This document shows, one piece after another, positions 1 to 12,650 of a stretch of DNA of 64,000 nucleotides (positions are counted from its first letter, which is position 1; the number at the start of each line of letters is the position of its first letter). Source of the stretch: Dromaius novaehollandiae (taxonomy: Eukaryota > Chordata > Aves > Casuariiformes > Dromaiidae); NCBI RefSeq assembly GCF_036370855.1, contig NC_088101.1, positions 7,928,154 through 7,992,153 on the forward strand, given 5' to 3'. The translations under genes were made by a program, and so were the position numbers. The notes under the pieces were generated by a model. That model did no database searches and was not told the DNA's origin. It saw only the letters and a list, made by a program, of their open reading frames with translations.

Positions 1-149
1 GGCAGGGGCCGAGGAAGGGCAGCTCCTGAGAGACCTGCTATGAGGGGGGATCTGCTCCCGCCGGGAATGTGACACCTTCTGCCGGCACCTTCTTGCTGGC
101 ATCCTGAGAAAAGCCCTCCTAAACCTCCCTCTCCCACCTTCTCCCTCAC

Positions 150-3100
150 CTCCGCAAAGAAAGCCGCGGCCGTGACCCGCAGGTTGGCCGAGGGGGCGTC
201 CAGCCACCGGGTCAGCACCAGCACCAGGGGCAGCGAGATGGTCCCGGCGCGGAGCAGCACCCTGCGCACAGAGCACAGGCAGGCGACGTGCGGTTACACA
301 GGGCGGCACCCGGCCTCGGGCCCCCGAGATCCCCCCGCTCCCACGCGGGCTCTGCTCGGCACCTCCGAGACGCCCAGGCCCGGGGGAAGGGTCCCGCCAG
401 CCCCTCCTGGGTCGCGGCCACCCCGGAGCAGCGAGGCGCCTCCTCGGGCTCTCACCCGGTCAGCAGGCAGACGCCGTCGTGGTGAGCCCGGGGGTCTTCC
501 AGGGCAGCCCAGGCGCCCTGCTTCCGCAGCAGCCACAGCCATTTCCCATCGAGGCACGTGCGCAGCACCGCCTCCAGGGTCTCCAGGGAAAGCCTGGGCG
601 AGGAGAGAGCAGCGAGGCCTCAGTCACGGCAACAGGCGAAGGAAACGCTGCCGCCTGCGAGGCCTTCGCTCACTCCTGCTCAGCCTCACCGAGGGAGCTG
701 CAAACACCCCTGGAATGACATCTCACAACCCTGAAGCCTGACAAGCTCTAAGAAACCTGGCCTACGGACCCTAGGGACCGTCGGCTCACAAACACGCCAA
801 CAGAGACCAAACCAACCAGCACGCCAACACTCATAAAACAAGAACTACAACCAAACAGACAAACCCAAACCAAAATAGAGCCCAGGGGAAAAAACAAGTC
901 TCCCTGGGGCACCTTCCTCCCTGGGAATCAAGGTTACGGGGACCCAAGCCCGGCCCCTGCGTCTCTGTCCCCCGGCTCCTACCTGCAAGGATTGTCGTCG
1001 CTCGCGTGGCCCTTCAGGAACAGCTTTCCCCGGGTGCTGAGTGGGGAAGACGGCATCTCCTTGCCCACTGTGGCGCTGATCTGCTTCAGCAGCACCGGCA
1101 GCAGCTCCGGGAGCAGGTGCTGCACAGCCTCCGGGCTCCGCAGCGCTGACACCACCACAGAGATGGCCCGGGTCATCTGCAGAGAAATGCAACCAAAAGT
1201 CGCCTGTGAAAACAAGGCCTTTTCCCACCTGTGCCCTGCCCGCCTCGGGGACCTTCACTGCCTGCAGTTTACTCCCCTGCAGCCTGGCAGCAGCAAACGC
1301 TCTCGGCTGACAGCGCTGCCCAGGGCCCAGCACGGCACCAGCCCGGGGGGCTCAGGGAGGTTCGCAGCATGCACGGAGCTCCCTCAGGCTGAAGGGTGAT
1401 TTGGGAAGTCAGGTACGAAGCCGGTGCACGTACCTTGAGAGGCTCCAGCGCAGCCTCCTCCTCGTCTGCCTCAGGCTTGGCAGAGCTGGTCCTGGGCTGG
1501 TCGCTTCCCAAGTTCTTCAGTTTTTCCATCAGAACCCGCAGGAAGTGGTCCACAAAGAATTTCCCCCCCCAGGACCCTCCACAGCTCCTCAGTGTCACTG
1601 CAAGGGAGCAGAAGTTCCCCCGTGAGCCCCCGGGCTCTGGCACCTGCGACGCCCTCGGCAGCGCCAAACGCTCTCCTGGCCTCCACGGGGCTGGTGGTGG
1701 CTCCTGCCCGTCCGTGGGGCCGGGGCAGTGCACGTACCTGTCCATGGGCAGCTGCTTCTGCAGCAGGCTGTCGATGACGGCCCCGGGGTGGTAGAGGGCG
1801 AGCAGGGACACGGCCTCCAGGAGGAAGTGTCGGAGGGTGTCCTGCTGCATGGTCGGCATCCGGATGTAAATGATGCTCAGGATTTCTGGCACCTGAACGC
1901 AGACCAAAAGAGCCGTCGTCTCCATCCTCTCTTGCTCCTCCCGCACGGCCCAGGCACCCCCACTCGGCCCACGAGCAATTCCTGCTCCCCGACCAGTTCT
2001 CGGGACCCAGCCCTAAAGCCCGAAGGCTCTGCGCAGCGGCGGGGGGATGCTGGACCGCCACGGGGACACATCTCTGCTGCCCACCGAGGGCGACACCGAG
2101 GAGCCACCCTAGGCCTGTGGCCCCAGAGCCAGACCTGAGCGCAGCAGAGCCCAAGCGGAGGAGGGGAGCAGAGGCCGTGACCACGCAGGCACTGCATGAG
2201 ACCGGGGCCTCAGGACCACAGGCAGGAATCACCAAAAAAGGGGCCACAACTGGTCCCTAGAGGAACGCCACGCTGCGGGCTGGCACAGCCAGGCTCAGGG
2301 ACAATGACGAGGACCCACAATAGCCGTCCAGCATCGTAAAATGCACCATGCACAAAGTAAAACATGGGCAGTGCTGGAGCTGGGGACCAAGGAAGAACGA
2401 GCAAGGAAGGACACCGTGCTGGCGAGCGTGTACAAACCCCCAAGCAGCACCAGCAGTCAGGAGGAAGAAACCCCCAGCACCAACGTCATAGTCCTCCCAG
2501 AGCAGGACCTGGGACGCCAACAACTTGCCACAACCCCTCTTCTTCTGGAGGCAGACGGGTGCCGTCTGTCCCCCTTCAGGCCCGGGCTGGGAGGGCTGAG
2601 CATTGCGCCCGAGAACCGGGGAGCAACTGGGCACTTTGGGTGCCTCAGCTCTAATTGCCTCCGTCGTGGGAGCCACCGGGGTTTGGCCCAGCAGGGTCAG
2701 TGTCACCGGACGAAGAACAACCCCGGGATGAGGCGGCCGGCACTCGGATTCGACAGAGCCCTCGGCGCTGTGCACCAGGGGCGGCGCTTTGGACCCCGGC
2801 ACCTGCACGAGGTGCCCGGCAACGGCGGAGGCGGGAAGGCCCGAACCCCCGGGAAAAGGCGTCTCTCACCTCCGTGAATAGCTGTCCCCCGCACGTCTCC
2901 AGGAAGGTGAGCAGCCACTCGCCCGCTGCCTGAGCACACGCGGACCTGGCCGACAGCATCCCGTCCAGGGCGGCAGAGAGGAAGTCCGTGGCCTGTGCTG
3001 GCGGGATGTGTTTGCAGACGATCTGGGGAGACATCAGAAACGGGAGAGGCCACGTCACAGGTCTGCTCCGGCCCTTCACAAAGGAGAGGAAACTCGAGCG

Positions 3101-6100
3101 CGCGGCCAGCGGGGCAGTTCGCTGGGCCTGCAGGGTGCCAGGGCTTTACAGGGCAGCTGTGCAGGCAGGGCCTGCCGTGCTCTGTGCTGCTCGACAGCCG
3201 CTTGCTGCTCCCTAACCCCGGGCGCCCGTTGTGGCAGCTCTCCCAAAACACAGCGGGGCCCCAGCAGCGAAGCAGGGAGCCGCACGGGAGCCCGGGCACC
3301 AGCTTCCCCCGCGCTGTGGGGCCAGGTACCTTTCTGAGTCTGGAGGAAGCCTGGAGCAGAGCCTCGGCGTCTGGGGCACTCAGGCGCTGGCACAAAGGCT
3401 GCACCTCGTCCTCCTCGGCCCCCGTCTCCAGCGTCTTGCCTGCAGGGAGCACCAGGAGAAAAGGGTGGCGATGGCGACGGAGACCCACCTCTGGCCCAGG
3501 GGCTGAGAGGAAGGAAGAACGGAGCCCGGCCCTGCCCAGTCGTGGGGCGTGGGGAGCTGGCCGAGGCCGGGAGGGGGCTGCCCTCACCTTGTATGCGGAG
3601 GAGGTGGCCGAGGCAGGCCCCTGCCCGCTGGCGGGACGTGGCCAGCGAGTCGCAGGTGAAAGGCACCAGCAGTCCCACCATGGAGCCAAAGGGCCCGAAA
3701 GAGGTTTCTCCCTGGGGAAACACAAGGACGACAAGGAGGTCGCAGGCAGCCCTGGCGGCCGATCTCCCTCTCCCGGCTGTGCTGGCGCCTGAGCCGTGGC
3801 AGGGCATCGGGGCAGGCAGCGGTGCAGCCCCACAGCCCAGGAGACCCAAAACCCAGCGCGGGGCAGAGTTCCCAGCCGGGCCCGCAGCCAGCGGGGAGGG
3901 GGGACACGGAGTGTGGGGGTGGGGGGTCCCTTCTCACCGTGAGCTCGAATCGCTCCTCAAAAGCGCCCAGCAGCTGGGCGCAGGCCTGCAGGGCCCTCTC
4001 CCGCTCCCACTCCTTGGCCGAGGTGAGCCAGTACTCCAGCACCTGCGGAAGAGCACACCCGGCTCACAACAGTCCCCCCGGCCATCCCGGCCTGCCCACC
4101 GCCACCCCAAACGCCTCCCTTCCGCCCAGAGTCCCGCCGAGGAGCTGCCGCCTCGGCAGCCGGCGGCACAGCCCCTTACCGGCCCCGGCAGCCCCTCATG
4201 GAGGGCACCGGCGCAGACATGCCCCACGGCCACCTCGCGCTGACCCTGCCGCCTCCACAGCCCAGCTCTCCCCACGCACCCGGCACTGGTGATGCCTTCC
4301 CCGTCCCCCCACGGACACTCACGTGCAGCATCTCCGACAGCCAGTCCGAGCTGAGGTCTTCCTCCAGCAGGGCCATCACCAGCTCGCCGAGAGCCCCCAT
4401 GGTCCGCGCGTGCAGACCCTGAGCGCGGGGAGAAGGACGGGCGTTGGGCCGCGCTCGGAGACGCCCAGCTCGACCGCAGGGGCAGAGCGCAGCGCGTGCT
4501 GCGGGGGATCCCCGGAGAGGCCGGCAGAGAAGGGCCAGCAGGTACCTGCACGTGCAGAGCGTCTGCCACTGTTGCCCCCTCCTCTTCCGCCGGCTCCAGG
4601 GCAGGCAGGGGCATCACGCTCCGCACACACTGATCCAGGAGGTCGCGGTTTTCCTCCCGGCTCAGCGATGGCTTCAGTTTGCTGGCAGAGAAAGAGGGAA
4701 ACACACACGCGTCTCACTCCCGCTCCCCAGAGCGGCAGCTCAGATGACAACTCCCCGCAGCCCCGGCGCAAAGACCCTACCTCAAGTGCCCCACGGCCAC
4801 AAACGCTTCCTGGCGCACGGGGGACGCCAGGCGATCCCGGGGCTCCCCCTGCACGAAGCCCTGCAGGTCACAGAGACACGCGCACAGTGGGCAGCGGGCA
4901 GCCGCCGAGAGCCCTCCCGCCGGCACCAGGCTCAGGGCGCTCCAGAGGTCGCGTGCGGCCAAGGCGGAGCATCGCGCCTCGGGACGACCGGCCTCGGGGC
5001 TCGGCCCCAACCTCCCCGGTGGCACCGGCCCGGCCCCGGCACTCACCAGCAAGGTGTCCAGCAGCTCCCGTTTGCGGCAGAGCTCCACGCCGCGGGAGCC
5101 CCCCGCCACCCGCACGGCCCGGCTGACCTCGGTGACGCTCCGGATCAGCACCAGCTTGAGCTGCATGTCCTGCATCCCGGCACAGAGAAACACGGCGGCA
5201 CCGGTGAGGAACTCCTCACAGCGCCAAGGGCTCAACGAGGAACATGGCGGGCAGTCCAGCCCCAGAGCACAGCGCACAAGGGCGACTGCGTCTGCCCAGA
5301 GCCTCGGCTCGGCACACGGGTCGCAGGAAGGAAACCTCCTCTCCCCTCCCGGGAAGAAGCTCCCCCCGCGAAGGCATGAGCTTTCCCGGCTACCTACCGC
5401 AAGGAGACCCCCGGCCCCTGGCCTGGCGAGCGGGAGGGCGAGTCCGGCACGCCTGCGTGGGGAAAGGGGTGTGGGAAGGGCAGCGAGCAAGGCCCCGGGG
5501 GGCAGGACTTACCTTGGTGGAGAAGGAGAAGCCCAGCACCTGGAAGGGGAAAGGCGGTGGAGAGAGAGGCAGTGAACCAAGGCGCACAGACGCGGGACAC
5601 GCAGCAACGGCCCCGGAGCGCACAGACCCCGCAGGGCAGCAAGGACATCTCTGTGGCTGGCCCTGCGCCCGTGCACCCACCTGGCAGCTGGCGCGGTAGT
5701 GCCGCAGGATGCGCCCCACGACGTCGCTCTCCACGCGGGCCAGGAGCTGCTCCGGGGGGGTGCAGAGCGCGATCCGGCCGTAGGCCAGCACGAGGGCCGC
5801 GTGCCTCCCCGCTCTCTTCCCCTGGTGGTATTCCTGCGCCGCGGGAGAAGCCGCGAGACGTCAGCCCAGTGCCTCCGTCGGGCCCCAGCTCCCGCTGCCT
5901 CCCGGCGAAGGAGCTGCCCCGCTTTCCACGCAGCAGCCACCCCTGGGCTGCTACTGGTTTGGAAGTGAAAATAAAGCAGAGGAAAAACGAGCCAAGACAC
6001 CCGGCATCCTTTACCTTCAGGCGTTTGAAAGCCCCAGACACTGGTCTTTCCTCCATGGACACCCCAAACTCCTGCACCACCTCCAAGGCAAGGTGGAAGT

Positions 6101-9100
6101 GGCTCTCGGCAGAGCCGGCCAAAACAGAAATCATTGCCTGCAACACAAGGGAAAGGGTGAGGCGGCCTCTGGCCGACACTCAGCCACGGCAAGCTCCGAG
6201 CGACACTCGCGATATCGTCCGACAGAAACAGCAGCGACAAGGAAATGAGAAGAGCCTGCAGCGCTCTGCTCGGAGAGATCGCCGCTCCCCTGGAAATACC
6301 GAGGGGCTCCGGGGAAAGCAGGGGGAGAAGAGGAAACTCACCTCTCTCTCAGACACCTCCAAGTAATTCATCCTTAACAGATACTTCTTCATTTCCCCGC
6401 GGACGTAGGGGACGTGCTGACACGCTGCCAGGGACACCCCGACAGCTTTATACAGGAAGGCCTGAAAGACAAGCGGCCACCCCAGACGTGGTCACGCACG
6501 GTCTGGCGGCACAGAGCCGGGCCGCGACGCACCAGCCCACACCAGGCACGACTGAGCTGGCCGCGGCGCCTGGCCGTCCAGCTCGGCTCCCGCAGAAACG
6601 AGGCCTCGGCAGGGACCCACCTGCTCCCGGGACGGCCGGGGGTAGCTGCCCGTCTGCTGGCTGAGCTCCACGCTCAGGCCCACGGTCCAGGCCTGGCTCT
6701 CGATCGTCTCCAGCGATGTCCTCAGGAACTAGGAGAAACACAAGTTGAAGCAAAGCCCCCGCAGAGCGGGTCACAACGTGCGACGACGGGACATGGCACA
6801 ACACGACACGACCCTCTGTGATCCACAGCTCTTTGCAAAACAAAATCCTCAGGGCCTTTGCAGGGGGTCTTTCCTGTGTTTCCTGTTTTCTGAACAAAAC
6901 TGGCATTTCCCTGCTCAGGGCTCCCCTGCTCCTGGTTACCTTTCCACCCACACCTTCCCCCACTTTCCCACTGGTAGCTGCTGCCCTCGCAGCAGTGCTG
7001 TACCTTGAGCAGGAGCTGCTCCCACTCGGCAGAGTCCAGGCAGCTCTCGCTTTGCCCTACAAATCCGGAGCAAGAAAACCCTCCGTGTTACTTGGCGCCA
7101 CAGAAGAGCCCGGGGGCTCCTTGGCACTCAAACACCCTCCGGCTCCCACACCAGAAGGGGCCCAAGCCGCGAGGCTCAAGCCCTCATGCCAAACTCTTGG
7201 CCGGGCCCAGGAGACGGGGGGATGGGGATCTGCACTTCCCCCAAAATCTCCAGAAAATAACTCAGAGCCTGCAAGGGAACGGGGGTGGGAAGAAGAGCGG
7301 GGCTGTCACCTAAAGCAACGTCTTAAGAAAGGAAACCCAGCGTTTCTGTGATGAAATTCCAGCTCCCCGGAAAAAAACCCCTCCCTTCCCGAGGAGGTCA
7401 GCCCCGGGGATGCTCAGCTCCCTCTCGGCCCCACCTGGGCTGCTCTGGCGCTGCCCGAGAAGCCCAGCAGGCCTCAAGCCTCCCCTGCTCTCCCCCTTTC
7501 TTCTCAAGGGCTCCCGGCTCCTCCAGACACCCCACAGACCCCCAACACCTCGCGGCACACGCACAGACCCCACAGCCTCACCGTGCCCCACATAACGCCT
7601 CACCTTGGTCACCCGGAAAGTGTCCTGGACCTGCTGGTACTGGCCCAGGAGCCAGGGGAGCTGCTCCCACACGCGCTCGCGGTGCTCTTCCTCGCGCACA
7701 AGGAGGCCCATCATGGCAGCCATCGCCCCCAGGACGGCCTGCTTGGCCTGCAGGGAGGGCAGCGAGACGCTCTTCAGCGGGGCCCAGCGTCCTTCCCCCC
7801 CGACACGGTCTGCCCTCCCCACGGAGAGGCAGTGCCCTGCTCCCCTGGAGGAGAAGGCCTTGCTCCAGAGGAGGGGGCACGTCCCCACCCCGGCCCCGCC
7901 CAAAGGCCCCCGGAGTCGCGGGGCCGGCACGGCAGCCGCTCTCACCTCCTCCTCCTCCTCCTCGCAGCCCAGCCAGCTCCCCACCACGTGGTGGAAGAGC
8001 GGGGAAACGCTGCTGCAGAGCTGGGCCTGCCCCACGCGCGGGAAGCTGCATTGCTCCCAGGCGCCCAGGTAGGTGTTCACGGCCTTCGACCACTGCTCCA
8101 GGACTGCGGCGAGAGAAGGGCAGAAGGATCAGGGCAGAGCCTGTGGCGGGGACGAGACCTTGCTCTGCCGCCCCAGCCTGCCCTCGGCCGCAGCCCCCCG
8201 CTCGCCGCGGCTCCATCCGAGACCGGCTCCGGCCCCAGGCACAAGCCGCGCGGTGCTCGGAGATGCCCTGATGGAAACGCTGCGCTGTTGCTCTCCTCCT
8301 CCCCATCACACCTCCTCCTCCTCCTCCTCCTCCCAGTCGTGTTCCCTTCCTGCGCTTCCCCCTGCGTCCCTGCCCCAGCCGTCCCAAACACTCGCCCTCT
8401 CTCCCAAAACCCTGCAAAACCAGCCCGCCCTGCACGCAGCAGGCGGGAGGGAGCCGGGGCAGAGCTCAGAGCCCGGCAGGTCGCACCGGGAGCAAAGCGC
8501 AGCAGCAGAGGCGCCGAGGCTGCCCCGGCCCTGCCCCTGCCCGCGGGGCCAACACTCACCGCTGCAGACGGCGCGCAGGGTCCGGCTGCTCCCCACCTGG
8601 CTCAGCATCGTGCGCAGGGCGAAGAGCGTCATGCCCACGAAGGGGACGCACCGCAGGGCTGCAGAGAGGGCCGGGCAGAGGCGCAGAGAGCGGCCGTCAT
8701 CACGGGGAGCCGGGGCAGTGCGCGGGGGAGCCCCGGGGCAGCACGGCGGGGGGAGCCCCCAGGCTGCTGGGCCCCTGGCGATGCGCCGGGGGGCCAGGGG
8801 GGAACCAGAGCTGCCCCAGGGGCTGGGGCAGGCCCCGGCATGGGGACGGCTTGGCGGGACTCGATGGGGTGCTGGTGCCTGCCCCGAGTGAGGAGTGGGG
8901 CAGCCCTTCGGAAGGGAGGATCAGGGAAGATCCCTTCTCCCGGGTACCGCAGACCACAGCCCCGAGCCAGAGGCTGACGGGCCCTACCGTAGCTGCTGGC
9001 CAGCTTGCCCAAGGTGACAAACACGAGGTCCTCGGAGATCTCTCCCAGGGCCCTCAGGTGGCACTGCAGCTCGTACATGACGCTGTCGAAGTGGGAGCGG

Positions 9101-11632
9101 GCCAGAGCCACCAGGACATCGCTGGCGGCCATCCGCACCTCCTCCGTCACACCCTGGCGAGAGCGGGAGAAAGGCTGAAGGCGCCGGCAGCGATCGCCTG
9201 CCTCCAGCTCTCGGTTCCTGCCTTGGCCACCTCCCCGCTCAGCTCCAGGTATCGCCCCCCAAATCCACTGCAGCGACGAGTCCCCAAGGCCTCTGCCTCC
9301 AGGAAACACTTGCTGGTGCAGAAATCGTGGCCCTGCACGTCCCAGCTCCGCCACCAGCCCTGGGCGCAGGCGCCGCTGGCACAGGCAGCTGCTCCTGCTC
9401 TGCGCTCCCTCTGCAGCAGGGCTGGATACGGCCTTTGCTATCGCGGAGCCGCATCCGCGGGGAAGGAGCTGTCACAGGGGGTCTGGGAGCCTCTGACAGG
9501 GCTTAGTGCTAGACACGGGTCCTCAGAGCCCTCCTACGTTTTACCAAACCGGGCTCTAGCCAGGCGCCTCTGGCTGCCTTCAGAGAGGAGCAGCTCACCT
9601 GCGCCGCTCTCATGTCCCTCGAGGCCGCTGCGATCACTCTGGCCAGGACAGCGCTCTGCACGCGGCCGTCGTCGCCCTGCAGGACTCTCTCCAGCTCTCG
9701 GTAGACCTCCGCTCTGTCGCCCTGGGGACACGGCCCAGAAGGGAAGAGCTTGGCCTTGCCTTTCCTCAGTGCCAGGGAGCCCCAGAGCCGGGGACACGGG
9801 CCCCGCCAGCGTTGGCAGCGTTTGCAGCACGCGTGGGTGGCAGGAGGGCGGCGGCGCCCTCGGGAAACCAGGGGCCCTGCCGGGCACCCGCAAACCCAGG
9901 CCCGGCACAGCGCGACGCCCCCGCCTCACCTCCTCCTCTTGCAGGCGGTTTGACAGAGAAGCCACTCGCCCAGCAAAGGTGGGGACGGCTGCAGGGACGG
10001 ACTCTGCCGCCCTGCCTCCATCCTCCCGAACGGGAGGCCGGGACCAGCAGCCTCCACAAGCGAAGAGACCTGCAAGGAGAGACCCAGAGGATTAGCACCA
10101 GCTCTGCTGGCCTCAGCTGCCTGCGCTGTTTCAGGGCAAACGTCTCCTCAGCCTGCAGAGAAATCCTTTCCCCCAGCACTAACACCGCAGCCAGGGCTGT
10201 GTCAGCAGGCGGGCAGCCAGCAGGGCAAAGGCAGCGACTCCTCCCCTCTGTGCAGCACTAGCGAGACCACCCCGGACGCTGGTCCAGCCCAGGCTCCTCA
10301 GTAAAAGACATACCCTGTAATGCTGTGATATAGTGGAGTGAGTCCAGAAGAGAGTCATCAGCATGGCTGGGGACTGGAGCACATGAGCAGCGAGGGAAGG
10401 CTCAGAGAGCTGGCTTGGGGCAGCCTGGAGAAGGGGAAGGGAGAGCAGCGTATTGCTGCCTGCAGCTACCTAATGGGGGACACAGAGAAGACGGAGCAAA
10501 ACTCTTCTCAGAAATGTACCTTGACGGGATGAGAGGCAACAGGAACAAGTTGGAACATGAGAAATCCTGATTAACTATTAGAAACACTATTTCCCATGAA
10601 GGTTTGGGGATGACCTGCTGGAAAGCAGCTCTGCAGAGAAGGCTCTCAGGGCCCCGGTGGACAACAAGCTGACCACGAGCCAGCAACGTGCCCTTGTGGC
10701 CAAGAAGGCCCACGGTATCCCGGGCCACATTAGGAAGAGCATTGCCAGCAGGTCAAGGGAGGGCATCCTCCCCCTACTCAGCCCTGGTGAGGCCACATCT
10801 GGAGGACTGGGTCCAGTTCTGGGCTCCCCAGGACAAGAGAGACATGCAGCTACTGCAGAGTCCAGCACAGGGCTACTAAGGTGAGGAAGGGACTGGAGCA
10901 TCTCTCCTATGAGAAAAGGCTGAGAGAGCTGGGCCTGTCCAGCCTGGAAAAGAGAAGACTGAGAGGGAATCTTGTCCATGTGTACAAGTATCTGAAGGGA
11001 GGGTGCAAAGAAGATGGGGCCAGACTCTTCTCAGTGGCACCCGGGGACAGGACCAGAGGCAACGGGCACCAACTGAAACCCAGGAAGCTCCGTCTGAACA
11101 GGAGGAAAAAACTTCTTTACTGCGAGGGTAACCAAGCACCGGAACAGGCTGCCCAGAGAGGTTATGGAGTCTCCATCCTTGGAGATATTCAGAAGCTGTC
11201 TGGACACGATCCTGGGCCAGGTGCTCTAGGTGACACTGCTTGAGCAGAGGGGTTGGACTAGGTGATCTGCAGAGGTCCCTTCCAACCTCAACCAGTCTGT
11301 GATTCTGTGAAGGGGGTCACATCCTGGAAGAGGCACCCAGGGAGGCTGTGGGATCTCCATCCTCAGAGATCTGCCTCGCAGCCAGGGCCCATTAGCTCCT
11401 TGGGTGGAAAGCCCGTGAAACCAGAGCCTGGAGGGAGCTGCACGGGAGCGAGGAGGCGGCTTTCTCCCGGGGAGCTGGTGCAGTTGCAGGGTCAGGGCAG
11501 CTCTCGCAGCGTCAGAAACGGCCAGCCCTGCTCAGCGGTGCCGAGCACCAGGGGTTCGCGCTGGGGATCTCCTGCAGCCCCGGCCCAGCCCCGCCCCAGC
11601 CCCTCACCTCGGAGCGCCCGGAGTCTCCGCAT
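150..11632 (-). CDS. MROH2B-like: MROH-family gene (MROH2B/MROH1-like), copy A, 3' end outside window
   Basis: HEAT-repeat protein gene of the maestro heat-like repeat family. The biochemical role of the family is poorly known; the proteins are long alpha-solenoids. Exons on the minus strand, 5' to 3', all with GT/AG borders: 11632-11608, 10069-9930, 9721-9599, 9153-8988, 8658-8560, 8103-7946, 7747-7604, 7056-7004, 6728-6621, 6461-6342, 6137-6015, 5833-5681, 5539-5513, 5169-5047, 4860-4781, 4681-4546, 4418-4323, 4042-3938, 3711-3588, 3439-3330, 3022-2870, 1892-1738, 1597-1434, 1176-983, 593-456, 261-150. The start is the ATG of a 25-nt first exon (MRRLRALR). Family signatures include [31 protein letters not shown] and [18 protein letters not shown]. 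Exons 27-33, seen in copy B, would lie left of base 1. Two faults: exons 7 and 8 are out of phase across a missing block (shared with copy B), and exon 23 has one extra base. Probably a pseudogene or an allele with a sequencing error. Confidence 0.88.
1434..1597 (-). pseudogene. MROH copy A exon 23 with one-base insertion
   Basis: The exon is 164 nt here and 163 nt in copy B (47,106-47,268). The difference is a C run in plus-strand sequence: eight Cs starting at 1,563 against seven in copy B. The reading frame shifts after [12 protein letters not shown], whereas copy B continues into [14 protein letters not shown]. Homopolymer runs are error-prone in assemblies, so this could be either a real disabling change or a sequencing error. 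Confidence 0.8.
2113..2582. other. Copy A-specific block of about 464 bp in MROH intron 21
   Basis: Flanks on both sides match copy B around 47,855-47,862, but this stretch is absent there. It has no recognisable repeat family and no exon-like segment. Whether it is an insertion in A or a deletion in B cannot be told from two copies. Short GGGCTGG-like words at the junction are compatible with deletion by microhomology. Confidence 0.7.
7057..7603 (-). other. MROH copy A intron 7: same missing exon block
   Basis: Counterpart of 52,344-52,889 with the same borders and the same phase conflict (exon 7 phase 0; exon 8 starts with two leftover bases). Because both copies share it, the loss predates the duplication. 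Confidence 0.65.
7946..7975 (-). repeat. Glutamate-tract microsatellite in MROH exon 6, copy A
   Basis: The end of exon 6 reads WLGC followed by six Glu codons here and four in copy B (53,232 onward), a (CTC)n length difference on the plus strand. A second CTC run in intron 5 (8,311-8,334) is also longer here than in copy B (about 53,591-53,611). Confidence 0.85.
10335..10604 (+). mobile_element. CR1 LINE fragment (first of two), copy A
   Basis: Diverged CR1 3'-region sequence: words equivalent to 'GAGCACATGAGCAGCGAGG' and 'CTCAGAGAGCTGG' recur in better form in the CR1 that follows. It lies in MROH intron 1 in the orientation opposite to the gene. More decayed than its neighbour, so probably older. 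Confidence 0.6.
10605..11312 (+). mobile_element. CR1 LINE 3' end, copy A
   Basis: Encodes remnants of the CR1 reverse transcriptase C-terminus ([57 protein letters not shown]) and ends in the CR1 3' tail with GGTCCCTTCCAACC and GATTCTGTGAA. It is 5'-truncated as usual for the family and interrupted by stops and frameshifts. It sits in MROH intron 1, antisense to the gene. Confidence 0.93.
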
Positions 11633-11900
11633 GGCGCCGGGCCAGGGACAGCGCTGCTGCGCCAGCCCTGCCTGAGGACAGAGCGGGACCGCGGGGACCC
11701 GCCCCAGAGCTCTGCGGCCAATGAGGGCCTGCCCCGGACACGCCCGCCTACATCACAGAGGGCCCAGACCAATGAGGGCCTGCTTGGGGACACGCCCCCG
11801 CCCATCACAAAGGGCTGCTGGCCAATCAAGGCTTGCCCCAGCACACACCCCTGCCCATCACAAAGGGCTGCCAGCCAATAAGGGCCCTGCCCCAGGGCCA
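11633..11900 (-). promoter_or_regulatory. MROH copy A promoter with four-unit CCAAT tandem repeat
   Basis: Just upstream of the 25-nt first coding exon lie four CCAAT boxes written on the plus strand (ATTGG relative to the gene), at 11,718, 11,769, 11,822 and 11,875. They sit at the same place in a degenerate 51-53 bp tandem unit that also carries AGGGCCTGCC-like and ACACGCCC-like words. CCAAT boxes are NF-Y sites, and an array in a CpG-rich TATA-less region is a plausible core promoter. It could also drive transcription to the right. Confidence 0.7.
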
Positions 11901-12229
11901 CCCCCACTCAGGGCAGGGGGCCAGAGAGGGCAGCAGGCAAAGGACCCCACCAGGCCCCCAACCCTGCCCCCTTTCCCCATCTCCCTCCATCACTGCCACA
12001 CACTGCGTTTCCTCCAAGGGGGCTGGGCACTGACCTGGCCTCAGCAGCCCCTCCCAGCCCCACTGCCTGCCCCACAGCCAGAGGTGTCATTCCCTCTGCT
12101 TCCTCCACCAAGGTTTGCACTCCCTCTCCAAGGAGCACAAACCTGAACCCAGAACTGGAGACCTCACACCTGTGACAGTCATAAGAACAGGGGGGGTCAG
12201 GGGAAGGAGAGACAGCTCAGCTCTTAAAG

Positions 12230-12650
12230 GAAAGCTCCTATCAGCTCATATTGTACAGGAAAACCTAAGCTCCCCTTTATTGGACAGGAGAAAATTTCAG
12301 CAGAAGACAGACCCTGAAAATCAGGAGGACTTGGGGTCTGGGCATGTAGTCCCCCATGCCAACAGTCAATGTATTTAGCTGACAAACTCCATGCTGGCAT
12401 GGCCTAAGTGGATCTAGTTCTAAGCTCTTACTCCACACTGACTGCAAAGTGTAGCTCCACTGCCACAGCCAGCCAAGAACATCAACATCTCTCCAAATGC
12501 AGCAGCACTGAGTCACTCTGATGGAGGGCAATAAAAGCTGGTGTCAGATGCTCTGCAACTGCATCCTAGTCTTCATTTACTGGTTCCATTTCTGCAGTCT
12601 GGGAGCCCTTCAGACAGAGAGAAAGGCAGCCCTCAAGTATGGCCAAGCAG
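12230..12650 (+). mobile_element. LTR-like fragment, copy A
   Basis: Starts the CpG-poor block. Around 12,529 it contains GGGCAATAAAAGCTGG, which resembles the poly(A)-signal part of a retroviral LTR, followed by about 60 bases resembling U5. It does not match the LTR at 16,089, so it probably belongs to a different element. The family is not identified. Confidence 0.4.
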
